A stretch of DNA of 64,000 nt from Rhynochetos jubatus (taxonomy: Eukaryota; Chordata; Aves; Eurypygiformes; Rhynochetidae): assembly GCA_027574665.1 (NCBI GenBank), contig CM050650.1, positions 52,373,304 to 52,437,303 on the forward strand, in the 5' to 3' direction. How positions within the stretch are numbered: position 1 is the first letter of the stretch; every line of letters begins with the position of its first letter. The position numbers and the translations under genes are program-made. Below are positions 25,013 through 34,984 of this stretch, piece by piece. The notes under the pieces are model-generated. The model did no database searches and was not told where the DNA came from. It worked only from the letters and a program-made list of their open reading frames with translations.

Positions 25013-27204
25013 GTATGAGACATGTTTACATATTTGCATAGTCATTGGAAGCAAAGTAAAGCAAGTGGAGAAGTTCCATTAAAGCCAAGTGGTGGGGGGT
25101 GTTTTTCCCTAGAGGTCTATTTGGAACCTAGACCGATGTAACGGGAAGACTTGATTCTGGAATATGCCAGATAACAGAAAATTTCTGCTGGTTCAGGCAT
25201 TAGTGAAGATACTGTGGTGTGCAGTTCTGGGATGCTGACCAGATAGAATCAGCTCCAATCTATCAGGGCCAATTAATTTCAAGCCAGAATCAGCTCTGCA
25301 AGGCCAAAGCTGGTCCTTGCAAAGACATCCATGTATCCTGGTGCCCATCGCTTCAGTTCCAGGAGCTTTGGGCACCAGGGCACAAAGGACAAGAGCCACA
25401 CCTCATTTTAAGCATTAGATAAAGCTGTCTTCTCCCAGTCTGTACCCACTTTACCAGCAGAAATTTGGCTATTTTCAGAGTTTGTAAATGTGGAAAACAA
25501 CCTGCTATGTAGATACTTGTTCTTTAAAATCTAGTTGGTATGAATGATCCGTTACATTTCTGTTATAAGTAACAGAAATAGAAAAAACCACTTGCTACAG
25601 GTTTAGCCACAGTTTGCAAGGTCAGACCCTCCCCAAAACGAATATCTAAAAATTCAGAAATATCGCTCTGCAAACACTTTCTTGGACTGCAGTATCTGGG
25701 ATAGTAGGATTTCCCTCGCATCCATGAATTTCTGAAGAGAATGGGATGAATCATGCCCTGCACTCAGTTAACTCAGGCTTCATGTTTCAGTCTCTTGATA
25801 AGTTGAATCAGTGAATTAAATTAGTATTTTTCAGAAACCCTTCCTCTAAGCAGGCACAGAGTGAGCTGTCAGTGTTATCACTGAAAAGTGCTAATCTTCC
25901 TGGAAAAGAATTTTTTTTTTTTCCTTTAAGATACAGGATGATTCCTTAATGGTCTCACTGCAAATCTACCCTTCAAGAACCATTAGAGAAAGCACATTTG
26001 TCTGTTCAGAGACAGAATCCTGAAACGAGCCTGGAAATAAACCTGTAGAGGCTGAGTCCAAATCTGTTGTCGTGGTTTAACTCTGGCTAGCAAAATACCA
26101 CGAAGCCACTCTCACAAATCCCCCTCCCCTCCTCCAATGGAAGGGAAGAATTGGAAGAAAAAGAAATAAGGAAGCTCGTAAAATTGAGATAAGAACTATT
26201 TACTAATTAAATCTAAATCAATATATACAGATACTACTAATAATAAATAATTAAAATAATAGAAAATAAAACATATGATACAGTATAATACAATGTGATA
26301 CAGTTTCTCACTACCCACTGACAACTAGGTTCTGAGTAGTGAGAGTCAGACCCAGAGAGCCCGAGAGCCAACGCAGCAGATTTGGATCGAACCCTTTCAG
26401 CAATAGCACAACCAGGAAAACTAAGCAAACCCACCAACTCCCTCATGAACGAGCCAGCACAGGAGTTAGCAAAGCAGCTAATGCAGGAGTCAGGGAGAGT
26501 GTTAGCAAGTGCCAGGAATTAAATGAGCAAAAGAGTAAGAAAGAGTACTGGCTCCCGGACCCCCCCTCGCCCAAACCCCAGAACATGACATACTATGGAA
26601 TGAAATACTCCCTTGGTCAGTTTGGGTCAGCTGTCTGAACTGCGTGTCCCCCACGCTGCCTGTAGCGAGAGAGTGAGAGTTGGGGACGCAGCTGCAGTGT
26701 CAGAAGTGGAGAAAGACCTTGAATTCAGTGCAGGCATTCCCCAGCGCCACCTAAGAGCTTATCAGTACTTTTGTCAGCATCCAGGAACACAGCTCCCTAG
26801 CAGCCAGGGTAAAGAGAGTTCACTCTATCCTGACTGAACCCAGCACATCTGTGTACTCTCCATTTTTACCACTTAGGCTTCAGATAGAAAAAAAGTTTAG
26901 GCAAACTACTGTCCTATGGGTACAGAACATGGAGGGTCTATAAGTTATATTTGTTGCTCTGCTGACTAGCATTCTCTGGGCCTTACTCAATGAGAATTTC
27001 AAACACTGCAATATAGTAAAATCAGGTTTCTCTGAACTATATGCCTCAGTGATTTGATGAGTCTCGGGCCAATACATCTAAATTTTTAAAATATGGGGGT
27101 TTTGTAAGATGACTTCCAAGTCCTTAACTGAACCGAGCCCGAGTATTTAGAGCCTTCTGTGCATGTTAACGTGGTACTGACGTGGTTATTTCTCATCATG
27201 ACAG
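25013..27204 (+). other. UTRN: UTRN last intron with solo LTR
   Basis: 2.2 kb, GTATGA to CATGACAG. More than a third of it is the minus-strand LTR at 26068-26847. The remainder is unremarkable. Confidence 0.88.
26068..26847 (-). mobile_element. Solo LTR, avian ERVL-like family (copy 2, inverted)
   Basis: A 780 bp block reading TGTCGTGGTTTAAC on the + strand and ending CCCAGCACA. Perfect 5 bp target duplication TCTGT at 26063-26067 and 26848-26852. It is the reverse complement of the same family as 17715-18479, and is probably no older because its duplication is intact. No viral genes are adjacent. Confidence 0.9.
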
Positions 27205-27213
27205 GCAATGTGA
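27205..27213 (+). CDS. UTRN: UTRN terminal exon, coding part
   Basis: The acceptor CATGACAG is followed by GCA ATG TGA, giving Ala-Met-stop. With the previous exon this forms the C-terminus RPQAM shared with mammalian utrophin, which fixes the frame of the whole chain. Confidence 0.95.
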   Translation, partial: AM

Positions 27214-27589
27214 AGTGTTCATTTGGACATTGACCAATGCTTCCTGACGTGCAGTACAGCCCTTTTCAACAAACCACCAGTCGCGAGTTCCACTTCATCA
27301 GAAGGCTGCATGGGACCCCGGGACATGCTGTTTGCTCTGACTGCGTGTTCTACTTGAAACAGTAAAACACTGAATACCCAAAGACTAGGATGTTTTTTTT
27401 ATAGTATTGGTTTTTTTTTCCTTCTTCTTCCCTTTCTATGCAACTGTAAATTAATGAGCAGTGGAGTATGTGTCACTGATTTGTATAAATATACAGCCAC
27501 GGGAAAAGGGGCAGGGGCTTTGTATACGTTCTTTTTGATAATCGTAAAGAGAACTGCATAAGGAATTTGGAGCAAAATGTTACATTTAT

Positions 27590-27596
27590 ACATTCC
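27590..27596 (+). promoter_or_regulatory. miR-1/miR-206 seed match
   Basis: ACATTCC, complementary to bases 2-8 of miR-1/206, in the proximal 3'UTR. Human UTRN is reported as a miR-206 target. Site use in this bird is inferred. Confidence 0.5.
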
Positions 27597-28764
27597 TTTC
27601 AGCTCTTTGCTTTTACATTGTAAAATACTCTTAGTTATATTCTCACACATTTAATATCCTGTACTGATTATTTATATGCTAACCATCTGACCACACGGAT
27701 TTCAGATTACCTTTGAATTGCTTTCAGGATTGGCATATGAAATTCCCATAATCTGCACTATTGTTACTGTTTAACAAAAATTGCCGTTGGGTGCAATCTA
27801 CAGTATTTTGACTCCATTAAACAAGGTAAACTCTCATTTTGAGTCATAATCATCCTCCTCACACACCAAGATGGTATTTTTAACTTTCTTCTAGTTATTT
27901 CCAGCCAACACACTCCATTTGGAGGACTATTTTTTTTAGCCTTACTTTATTTTGAATCAGGAGATAGCTAAAAAGAGGACTTAGATGATAGCTTAAGTTG
28001 TTTTTAATAAGGCCTACGTTAGTGTAATCTTTCCCAACTTTGTTCAGAGACAAAGCTTTGGTGTTCCCTGCTGTGCCAAACTTGCCTCAAGTTTTGGAAT
28101 TTACGGTCTGTGAAGTAAAGCTGATTTCCCTGAGATCCCCTCCTGATGATTTAAGCACACCAGTCTTTTTTGTCTGCCTCTTGGAAATGAAGAGACAATT
28201 AGAAAGCCTTTTCCAATACTATTAGCAATGGAACATTTTCTTCAGAACTGCAATGCACTCGGATATTATCATTTGGCGTTGTAGTCTTGCAACTCATCTT
28301 TACCTTTGAGATCATTTATTTATGTACTTCAAGTAAGGATAATTATGGAAAAGTTATGTCACTGATCAGCTGATCTCTAGTTTCAAAATTATCATAAGAT
28401 TTCTTAATGCCTTCATGGAGTTTACAGTACTGCATGGACACTTGCTTTAATTTCAAGACATACCTTTAATTATAAAACTGCATGCAATGTATTTCCTGTA
28501 TAGTGGAGAGAAACTAAACTGTGTTGTTCTTAATTATTACTGAAAAAAAAAAAATTCAAAATGGTATTGGAAGTGTTGTAAATTCTCTACTGCTACTGAA
28601 AAATGCTAGGGCACATTAAGGCAGCAGGTCAGGCATTTCTAGTGGTCTTGTGGCACCAGCTAGACTGCCCTGCATCCGCACTACTCACTCCCAGACTGCT
28701 GCCGCTGCTCAAGGAGCAGTTTGGGCACAACGTTGACCACGTTCTAGTGTTGGCTCTGGTGCCA

Positions 28765-28915
28765 GTTCTTTCTGAACCCTTTGGCAAATTATTTAACCAC
28801 TCTGCCTCTGTTTTCCCATCTGTAAATTGGGGACGATAGTACTTACCTCGCAAAGGTGTTGTAGGGCTTGCTTAGTTAGTGTCTGAAAAGCTCTATATAA
28901 ACGCTAAAAGTATTA
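28765..28915 (+). mobile_element. MIR-like ancient SINE in the UTRN 3'UTR
   Basis: Contains the pattern TTTTCCCATCTGTAAATTGG, then GATAGTACTTACCT, then GAAAAGCTCTATATAAACGC and a TATTA-type end. This order is typical of the MIR / amniote core-SINE 3' half. It is diverged, so old. The left border is uncertain. Confidence 0.7.
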
Positions 28916-29061
28916 CTCCTGAGTGAGCGGAGCAGAATTGTCAAGGTGGGAAGAGAAGATGCTGACTCCTTTAAATGATTCAACTATTAAAAAAGCGGTG
29001 TAGTTATTTTGAGAAGAAAAACCCCCACATTTTACAGAAGAGGAAAGCCATGACCACCTTT

Positions 29062-29069
29062 CTACCTCA
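29062..29069 (+). promoter_or_regulatory. let-7 8mer seed match
   Basis: CTACCTCA, a full 8mer let-7 site, about 300 bases before the poly(A) signals. let-7c is reported to repress utrophin in mammals. Function here is inferred. Confidence 0.55.
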
Positions 29070-29359
29070 GACTGTCTTCATGAGTAGTATTGGAAATAGC
29101 TTTATATTCTGTTCTCTGCAAAGTACTTTCCTTTTATCCAGCTACATCATTCTCTAGGCAAGGAATCCTTAAAAATACCCCCCCTACATCAGTAAAAAGA
29201 GGTCTCAGTAGTGAATTTGGTGGCTTTTATTTTTGTTCTGAATATGAGGTTATGTATAAAGTTGTTTTTCTGCCTGTGTTTGTATGCATCCTTTGTCCTC
29301 TGCTGCCAAGTAAATGCTACTTCAAACACTACGTTGTAACATTCTTCCTCTGAGACAAT

Positions 29360-29369
29360 AATAAATAAA
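29360..29369 (+). terminator. UTRN: UTRN poly(A) signals (overlapping AATAAA)
   Basis: Two overlapping AATAAA hexamers (29360-29365 and 29364-29369). A T/G-rich stretch follows at about 29405-29425. Cleavage is expected near 29380-29390. Confidence 0.75.
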
Positions 29370-29385
29370 AGGAATATATTGCAGT

Positions 29386-30593
29386 AACGTGAGAAAAAGT
29401 ATGGAGTTCTTTCAAGTTTTGTGATCTTCAAGGATGGCACTTATTGCTAAACACTGAAAATTTCATTCTGAAGATGATTAATTTTAGCACAGGAGTGCCA
29501 TAATAGTCCACTTTATGTGCTAGCATCTTTGGAGTGTGGTTTGCATTTATAAAAATGAGATTAAGCAGCATTTTCTGCATATGAATCTGTGCGTATTTGC
29601 TTCAGTTTTCCATCTTCAGTGATTTAGTCTGGAATCTTTCTCGGTTTCATGACAGATACTAAATTTGATCACCGAGAAACAGACTGCTTTTATTTTAAAA
29701 ATGTTATATATACATATAACAAGACAGCAATAATGCGTGAAGCCCTGTCAAATATTAGAACTGTAAATTAGGCTTCAAGTTTTGATGGCGTTCAGTCAAC
29801 ATGCTCGGCTAAAGCACAGCATTAGGTATTCAGTCAGGAAATGTGTACTTTCTAACCCTACCCCGTGCAGGTTTTAGGTATTTGCATTAAGATAATGCAA
29901 ATTGTGTTATTGACTGCATTAGAACTACGGTGCTTAAAGGAGGAAAAAAGTCCAAACCCCTAACTAACAATTCTGCTTCCCCATAGTAATAGCTGGCACT
30001 ATTTTCATATTTGTATTAATTTTTTTTTCAAACATACAAATTGAAAACGTGTTAAAAGGAATGTCATTTCCCCTCAGCTTGTGAAAGAATGCTTAACAAT
30101 TAAGTTGTAGGGAAGAACCAGATTTTTCACATGGCATTTAAGTGATTCAGCAGTTAATGAGGAATTTAATTATAGAAATAGCAATATATTAAGTCAAATT
30201 AAATTCTGTATTTAGAATAATAAATGTGTCAAAGAGGAAGAGACTGGTAGATTAAAGAATCTATTAAAGCACAAAATCTATCTTTTAGAAAAGTGTTTTA
30301 ATTATGTTTGCAGAGCTGAAGGCAGCGGAAGGGGGGGGGTGAGTTGGGACCAGGGCCCAGCTTTGAGAACACACTATGAAGGTGCCTAAATCTACAGCTT
30401 GGACCCTCTGTACCCTGACCTCTAGGGTAGCAGGTGCCAGAGCTCTGTAACAGTCACCCGTGAGGAGGGTACTCTCACACCTTAAAAATCACCCTTTAGT
30501 ACCACGCTGTGAAGGTTCTGGCTCTCGCCCGGGGACGTGGAGCAGCACCCGCTTGCATCAGCTTGTGTGGGGCTGTTCGACATGGTCAGGGAG
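29386..30593. other. Intergenic, just downstream of UTRN
   Basis: AT-rich up to about 30300, with the octamer dyad at 29880-29902. A G9 run at 30331-30339 opens a GC-richer patch (30320-30600) of unknown origin. No gene is seen. Confidence 0.75.
29880..29902. promoter_or_regulatory. Inverted pair of POU octamers
   Basis: ATTTGCATTA, spacer AGA, then TAATGCAAAT: a perfect 10 bp inverted repeat. Each arm holds a consensus octamer (ATGCAAAT or its complement) plus TAAT. This is the known target form for POU-domain factors. Whether it is bound is unknown. Confidence 0.6.
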
Positions 30594-30695
30594 TCACGGA
30601 ATCACTAAGGTTGGAAAATACCTGTAAGGTCATCCAGTCCAGCCATCAGCCTAACACTACCACACCCACTAGACAGTGTCCTCAAGCGCCACAGG
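30594..30695 (-). mobile_element. CR1 LINE, 3'-end fragment
   Basis: On the + strand it reads AATCACTAAGGTTGGAAAAT, then GTCATCCAGTCCAGCCATCA, the reverse complement of a CR1 3' end. Short, and of a different subfamily from the 20 kb copy. Confidence 0.85.
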
Positions 30696-32649
30696 ACACT
30701 GCAACCTTCCCTCCTCACTGAGCAGTGCAGTGGCTGCTCTGCACAGCCTTTTCCTTTGAGCTCTAACCAGCCTCTTCCCTTATTTTGTCATGCAAACTGA
30801 AACCAACCAAGAATTAATTAGGTTCCTCCACCAAAGAGCTCTCAGTCCAAACTGCGTGCCCGTCCATCTATTTGGGGGAGAAACCTTCCCGCACAGCCTA
30901 CGACAGATGGTGGATTTGTTTAAATTTTTGTTACAAAACATGCTTGAGCTGAAACATTACTGTCAGATCAGTTCATTTTCTTGGAGAAGATGCAAGATTG
31001 ATATGTTTAATTAAAATCAGAGTGCAGAAATTCCCCTACTACCGGGGCTTCATTGTCAGGGAAACTTCCACTGTGAAACAGCTCTCCAGGGTGGTGGCCA
31101 TGCTCTTCCTTCTTTGGGACAATGACAAGGCTATTCAAGTGTTCAGATCTCAAGATATAACTAATTAATGAGACTCCAACCCCACTAAGTCAGAGATACA
31201 GGACCCAAACACAAACCATCAGTACACACGTGACAATTGCTGTCACCTGAGTGTCCTGGATCAGGGGTTCTGTCCTCTCCTTTATTTCAACAGCTGCAAA
31301 GTGAGAGGGGAGAACGAAAAGCTGAATTCAGCTGAATTGAAGAAGTATTGCTGTAATGGGCAAGCTTTGGCTTTATGCAAAAGACCAAAATATTCTTTTC
31401 AATACTTACAGTACAAATTGCCCTTTGGAGAGAGTTTGCTCATCACATGTATTCTTTGTACTTTAGTATGGAGTTGGCCTAAGAAAAACCTTCCTGAAGG
31501 TAAACACTCACACCACTGCAAAGCCGAGTAATGGATCCTGTCTACTGTCACACAGAAATGAAGATGTTATGCCATATGGCTGAGAATTCTGCTCCCACAG
31601 CAGCCTCAACAAAATCAGTCTTACAAATCCAGCCAAGGTGTAAATTAATAACAGTGGGGTGTGGAAAAAAATTTTAAGAAGAGCAGGAAGAGATCTGTTC
31701 CATCTTAGAAGGAGAAAAGCTGTTGTAATCATCAGCTATATGCTACGCTCCTCACAAAATGCTGTTCCTGTAGCCAGCAAAGGTGAAATCTTCCTTGGCT
31801 CACAGGTCTTTGCGAGCCCATCTTCTGTCTTTAGTGCCACTTAAATTCTCACAATGTGCCAGCAAAAATAACACTCTTCACAATTTAAATCTGTGCATTA
31901 GAAAGACCAGCTGCATGCAAGCACAGCAGCCGCCTTCGGAAGGGGAAGGTTGTGTTTTCAGCAACTGCTTTTCAAAGCACCTCTCTGGCTGAGACGCCAG
32001 GAGATAGCTGCCAGGAGTGGGCTGATTCAGCTCCTTTCCCCAGACATCCCAGCGCTGCAGCTAACCGTTGCAGCCAACTCAAAAAGTGTCTTTTAAATTG
32101 AAAACTGCTCTATGTTAGCATGCTTATTAAAGGTGATAAACCAGGAGAGCTGAATAGAATTCCTAGGTGCCTGAGGCAAGTGCATACGCAGGGAAAACAA
32201 GCTAAAAACTCAAGACCACAACAAAACACAGACACAATGTGTCCCATCTCACCGTCTTCCCTGAAACCAGTGTTTACAGATGAACTATTCATGCTCTCGG
32301 TAGCCACTCTCTTTATACAGTCAGATAAGCACTTAGGAAGTGTCTGGTTTTCTGACCTCTAATAACTCATACTTACCTTGGAGAAACTATTCTTCAGAAA
32401 TACTGATTTCCTGACTATGGGAGGAGAGCCTAGGGTAACTAGCTCAAAGGAAGATGTCTGCAGCTTATAAATCTATTTTTTGGGGATAGATCACATCTTG
32501 GTGTTAACCAAAACCGTGGAGAACATAATACATTTCTACCGTTTGTTGCCAGCAAGAAAAAGTGACCTGGTTATAAAAAAATAATTAAAACACAACCAAA
32601 AAAAAAAAAAAACCGACATAACAGCAACAATTAATCTGCACATGATGGA
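30696..32649. other. Intergenic, no feature recognised
   Basis: Mixed-composition sequence with short chance reading frames only. An A run at 32599-32612 lies close to the next CR1 piece. Confidence 0.7.
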
Positions 32650-32910
32650 ATTCCATCTTTTCCTTGGTCTTCCTTTTGCTGCTGATGTACTTGTCAAAGT
32701 CCATCTCGTCACCTTTCATATCCCTCACCAGGCGCTGTTTTTCCTAACCCTATCCCTTGCAGGGCCAGAGAGCACCTCCATATTCTTCCTGGTTCATGAA
32801 CACATCAAAGTCTGCTCACCTGAAGCCCAGAGATGTGATCCTGCATTTTGCCTTGCTCCGGTCCTCTTGGGATCCTGAGCTCCACCATCTCACAGTCATG
32901 GCAGCCCCCA
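32650..32910 (-). mobile_element. CR1 LINE, internal (ORF2) fragment
   Basis: On the minus strand it reads GATGGTGGAGCTCAGGATCC, then GCAAGGCAAAATGCAGGATC, GGCTTCAGGTGAGCAGACTT and near the end AGCAAAAGGAAGACCAAGGA. These are characteristic of the CR1 segment upstream of the reverse transcriptase. Borders approximate. Confidence 0.8.
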
Positions 32911-34145
32911 GCCTTCATATTCCTCACCCTCTCTTCATTCTATACGAGTAGGAGGCCCACCAGGGGCTCTGCTCCTCAATCACACGTGTTAGGAAGTTGT
33001 CGTCAGTGCACCCCAATAAACAATTTTCCGTTGACAGTTAGCATAACTCTGAGCCAATGCACGACACCATGAAAAAAGACCTTTTGCCAAGAGACAGAGA
33101 GTAGGGAAAGACCTTTTTAAAAAAAAAAAATAAAAGCTTTGGCTGATGTTGTGTACTTCAAAGTATTTTGGTGAGCAGTTGTGAGGGGTGTAATGAATGG
33201 CTGCGACACACAGACAGGCACAGGAAGAAAAACTGTCCAGATGTATTTCTGTCCCAGCAGCCCCTCTGGAACGGAAAGCATAGCTCTGACCTACTTGCTT
33301 TCAGCAGGCTGTAATTACAGCGCCTATCAATTTTCTATAAAAATACAGATGTGAACAAATGGAAAACCTGAATGGCTCAAACATGAGCAGAATAAGAATG
33401 TTACTTCATCCCCTAAATCCCAGTTCCTGTAAAAACCACGCTTGCAGGCTGAAAAGGAAAGCTAGTTGAAACGGCAGTAAAACATCAAAATAACAGTTGA
33501 CTTTATTATGAAATATGAGCCAGGCTTTGTACACAAACAAGATATACCATCGTATCCATCTGTCTGCTGCCTACACATGCGGTTTTTTCCTCCCCAAAAT
33601 GTCTGTTTGCTTGCTGAGGAAGGAAAATTAATGGTAACTTTATCAAAAGGGAATTGTTTTTTGTTTTGAACTCCCATTTGGTTTCTCTCAGTGCAGCTTG
33701 GGCAACCCAGGGAGTGGCAAGGGGCTGAGCCAGGTGTCCAAAACCAGACACAGCACCCCAGCCCCAGTCTCCCCAAATAACAGGGAAAAGTCACTCCCTT
33801 TGACCTGCTGAGTACAGTTTTTCTAGGATATCCCTTGGGAGCCGTCAGAGCACACCACCTCAGGACAACAAGCAAGCCTGCCCGGAAACATCAGCAGGTG
33901 ATAGGTGAGACTGCTGACTCCCAGGTTAACCCACTGACTATAGACCTGGGTAGCGTTTGTCATAGAAAGTCTTCTGATAAATATTTACGTTCTTGTTATC
34001 AAAGACACTTTGGTTCTGTTTTCCTACAGATCACAGTATACCTGCAACATCATTTAGAAAAATGGGATTAGGAGATAAAGAAGTGGCATTTTAGAAAATA
34101 TCTATCTGTATTTCTTCTAGAATTGTTTTTCCAGGCATAGCTCAC
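32911..34145. other. Intergenic, no feature recognised
   Basis: Includes an A run at 33119-33130. Reading frames of up to 137 codons on the minus strand (33462-33875) resemble nothing known. Confidence 0.7.
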
Positions 34146-34984
34146 ATAGACGACACCAAGCTGTGTGGTGCAGTCGACATGCTGGAGGGAAGGGATGTCA
34201 CCCAGAGGGACCTGGACAGGCTGGAGAGGTGGGCCACTGCCAAACTCATGGAGTTCAACAGGGCCAAGTGCAAGGTCCTGCACCTGGGTCAGGGCAATCC
34301 CAAGCACAAGTTCAGGCTGGGTGGAGAATGGATTGAGAGCAGCCCTGAGGAGAAGGACTTGGGGGTGTTGGTTGATGAGAAGCTCAACATGACCCGGCAA
34401 TACTGGCAGCCCAGAAAGCCAGTCGTATCCTGGGCTGTATCAGAAGCGTGGCCAGCCGGTTGAAAGAGGGGATTCTCCCCCTCTACTCTGCTCTTGTGAG
34501 ACCCCACCAGGAATACTGTGTCCAGCTCTGGGGCCCTCAATATAAGAAGGATACAGACTGGTTGGAGCGAGTCCAGAGGAGGCCATGAAGATGGTCAGAG
34601 GGCTGGAGCACCTTTGCTATGGGGACAGGCTGAGAGAGTTGGGCTTGTTCAGCCTGGAGAAGAGAAGGCTCCAGGGAGACCTTATAGCACCTTCCAGTAC
34701 CTGCAGGGGCCTACAAGGAAGCTGGAGGGGGACTTTTTACAAGGGTCTGTAGTGACAGGACAACAAGTAGTGGGTTTAAATTGAAAGTGGGGAGATTTAG
34801 ATTAGATACAAGGAAGAAATTTTTGCCCAGAGAAGCTGTGGATGCCCCTTCCCTGAAGTGTCCAATGCCAGGCTGGACGAGGCTTGGAGCAACCTGGTCT
34901 AGTGGAGGGTGTCCCTGCCCATGGCAGGGGGTTGGAACTAGATGGTCTTTAAGGTCCCTTCCAACCCAAACCATTCTGTGATAT
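34146..34984 (+). mobile_element. CR1 LINE, 3' 0.84 kb
   Basis: Starts near ACGACACCAAGCTGTGTGGT. It encodes the end of CR1 ORF2 ([25 protein letters not shown]-like [10 protein letters not shown]), then continues to GGTCCCTTCCAACCCAAACC and ATTCTGTGA. It carries small frameshifts (for example at 34390-34430) and a deletion near 34830. Same subfamily as the 20 kb and 51 kb copies. Confidence 0.95.

Larger units (their letters stand above)
663..29385 (+). other. UTRN: UTRN gene, 3' portion (last ten exons and 3'UTR)
   Basis: Ten exons with GT-AG introns join into one open frame of 939 bases (312 residues plus TGA). Utrophin links actin at the cell cortex to the dystroglycan complex and is the autosomal paralogue of dystrophin. 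The pieces read as utrophin rather than dystrophin: [15 protein letters not shown] and HPRLGYLP in the first exon, and the C-terminus RPQAM. The first six exon lengths (137, 39, 66, 66, 159, 244) match dystrophin exons 70-75. The gene enters from the left edge, so the actin-binding, spectrin-repeat, WW, EF-hand and ZZ parts lie outside. The frame shows no stops or frameshifts, so this is a working gene and not a pseudogene. The 3' end near 29385 is inferred from poly(A) signals. Confidence 0.97.
27214..29385 (+). other. UTRN: UTRN 3'UTR
   Basis: About 2.17 kb. The first 450 bases look strongly constrained (for example the TTTCTATGCAACTGTAAATT block near 27433-27452). It holds an ATTAAA at 27816-27821 (possible early poly(A) site), a miR-1/206 seed site, a let-7 site, a MIR-like SINE and the main poly(A) signals. 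The length is close to what I recall for human UTRN. The exact cleavage point is estimated. Confidence 0.82.

Noticed and set aside
33462..33875. 137-codon minus-strand frame
   Set aside because: No recognisable domain or start context; in intergenic DNA near CR1 fragments.
33835..33900. Exon-like stretch between TTTTCTAG and GTGATAGG
   Set aside because: Short, with a weak donor and no recognised peptide; weaker than the other islands.
34179..34463. Frame resembling a protein ([20 protein letters not shown])
   Set aside because: It is the end of CR1 ORF2 in a truncated LINE copy, not a host gene.
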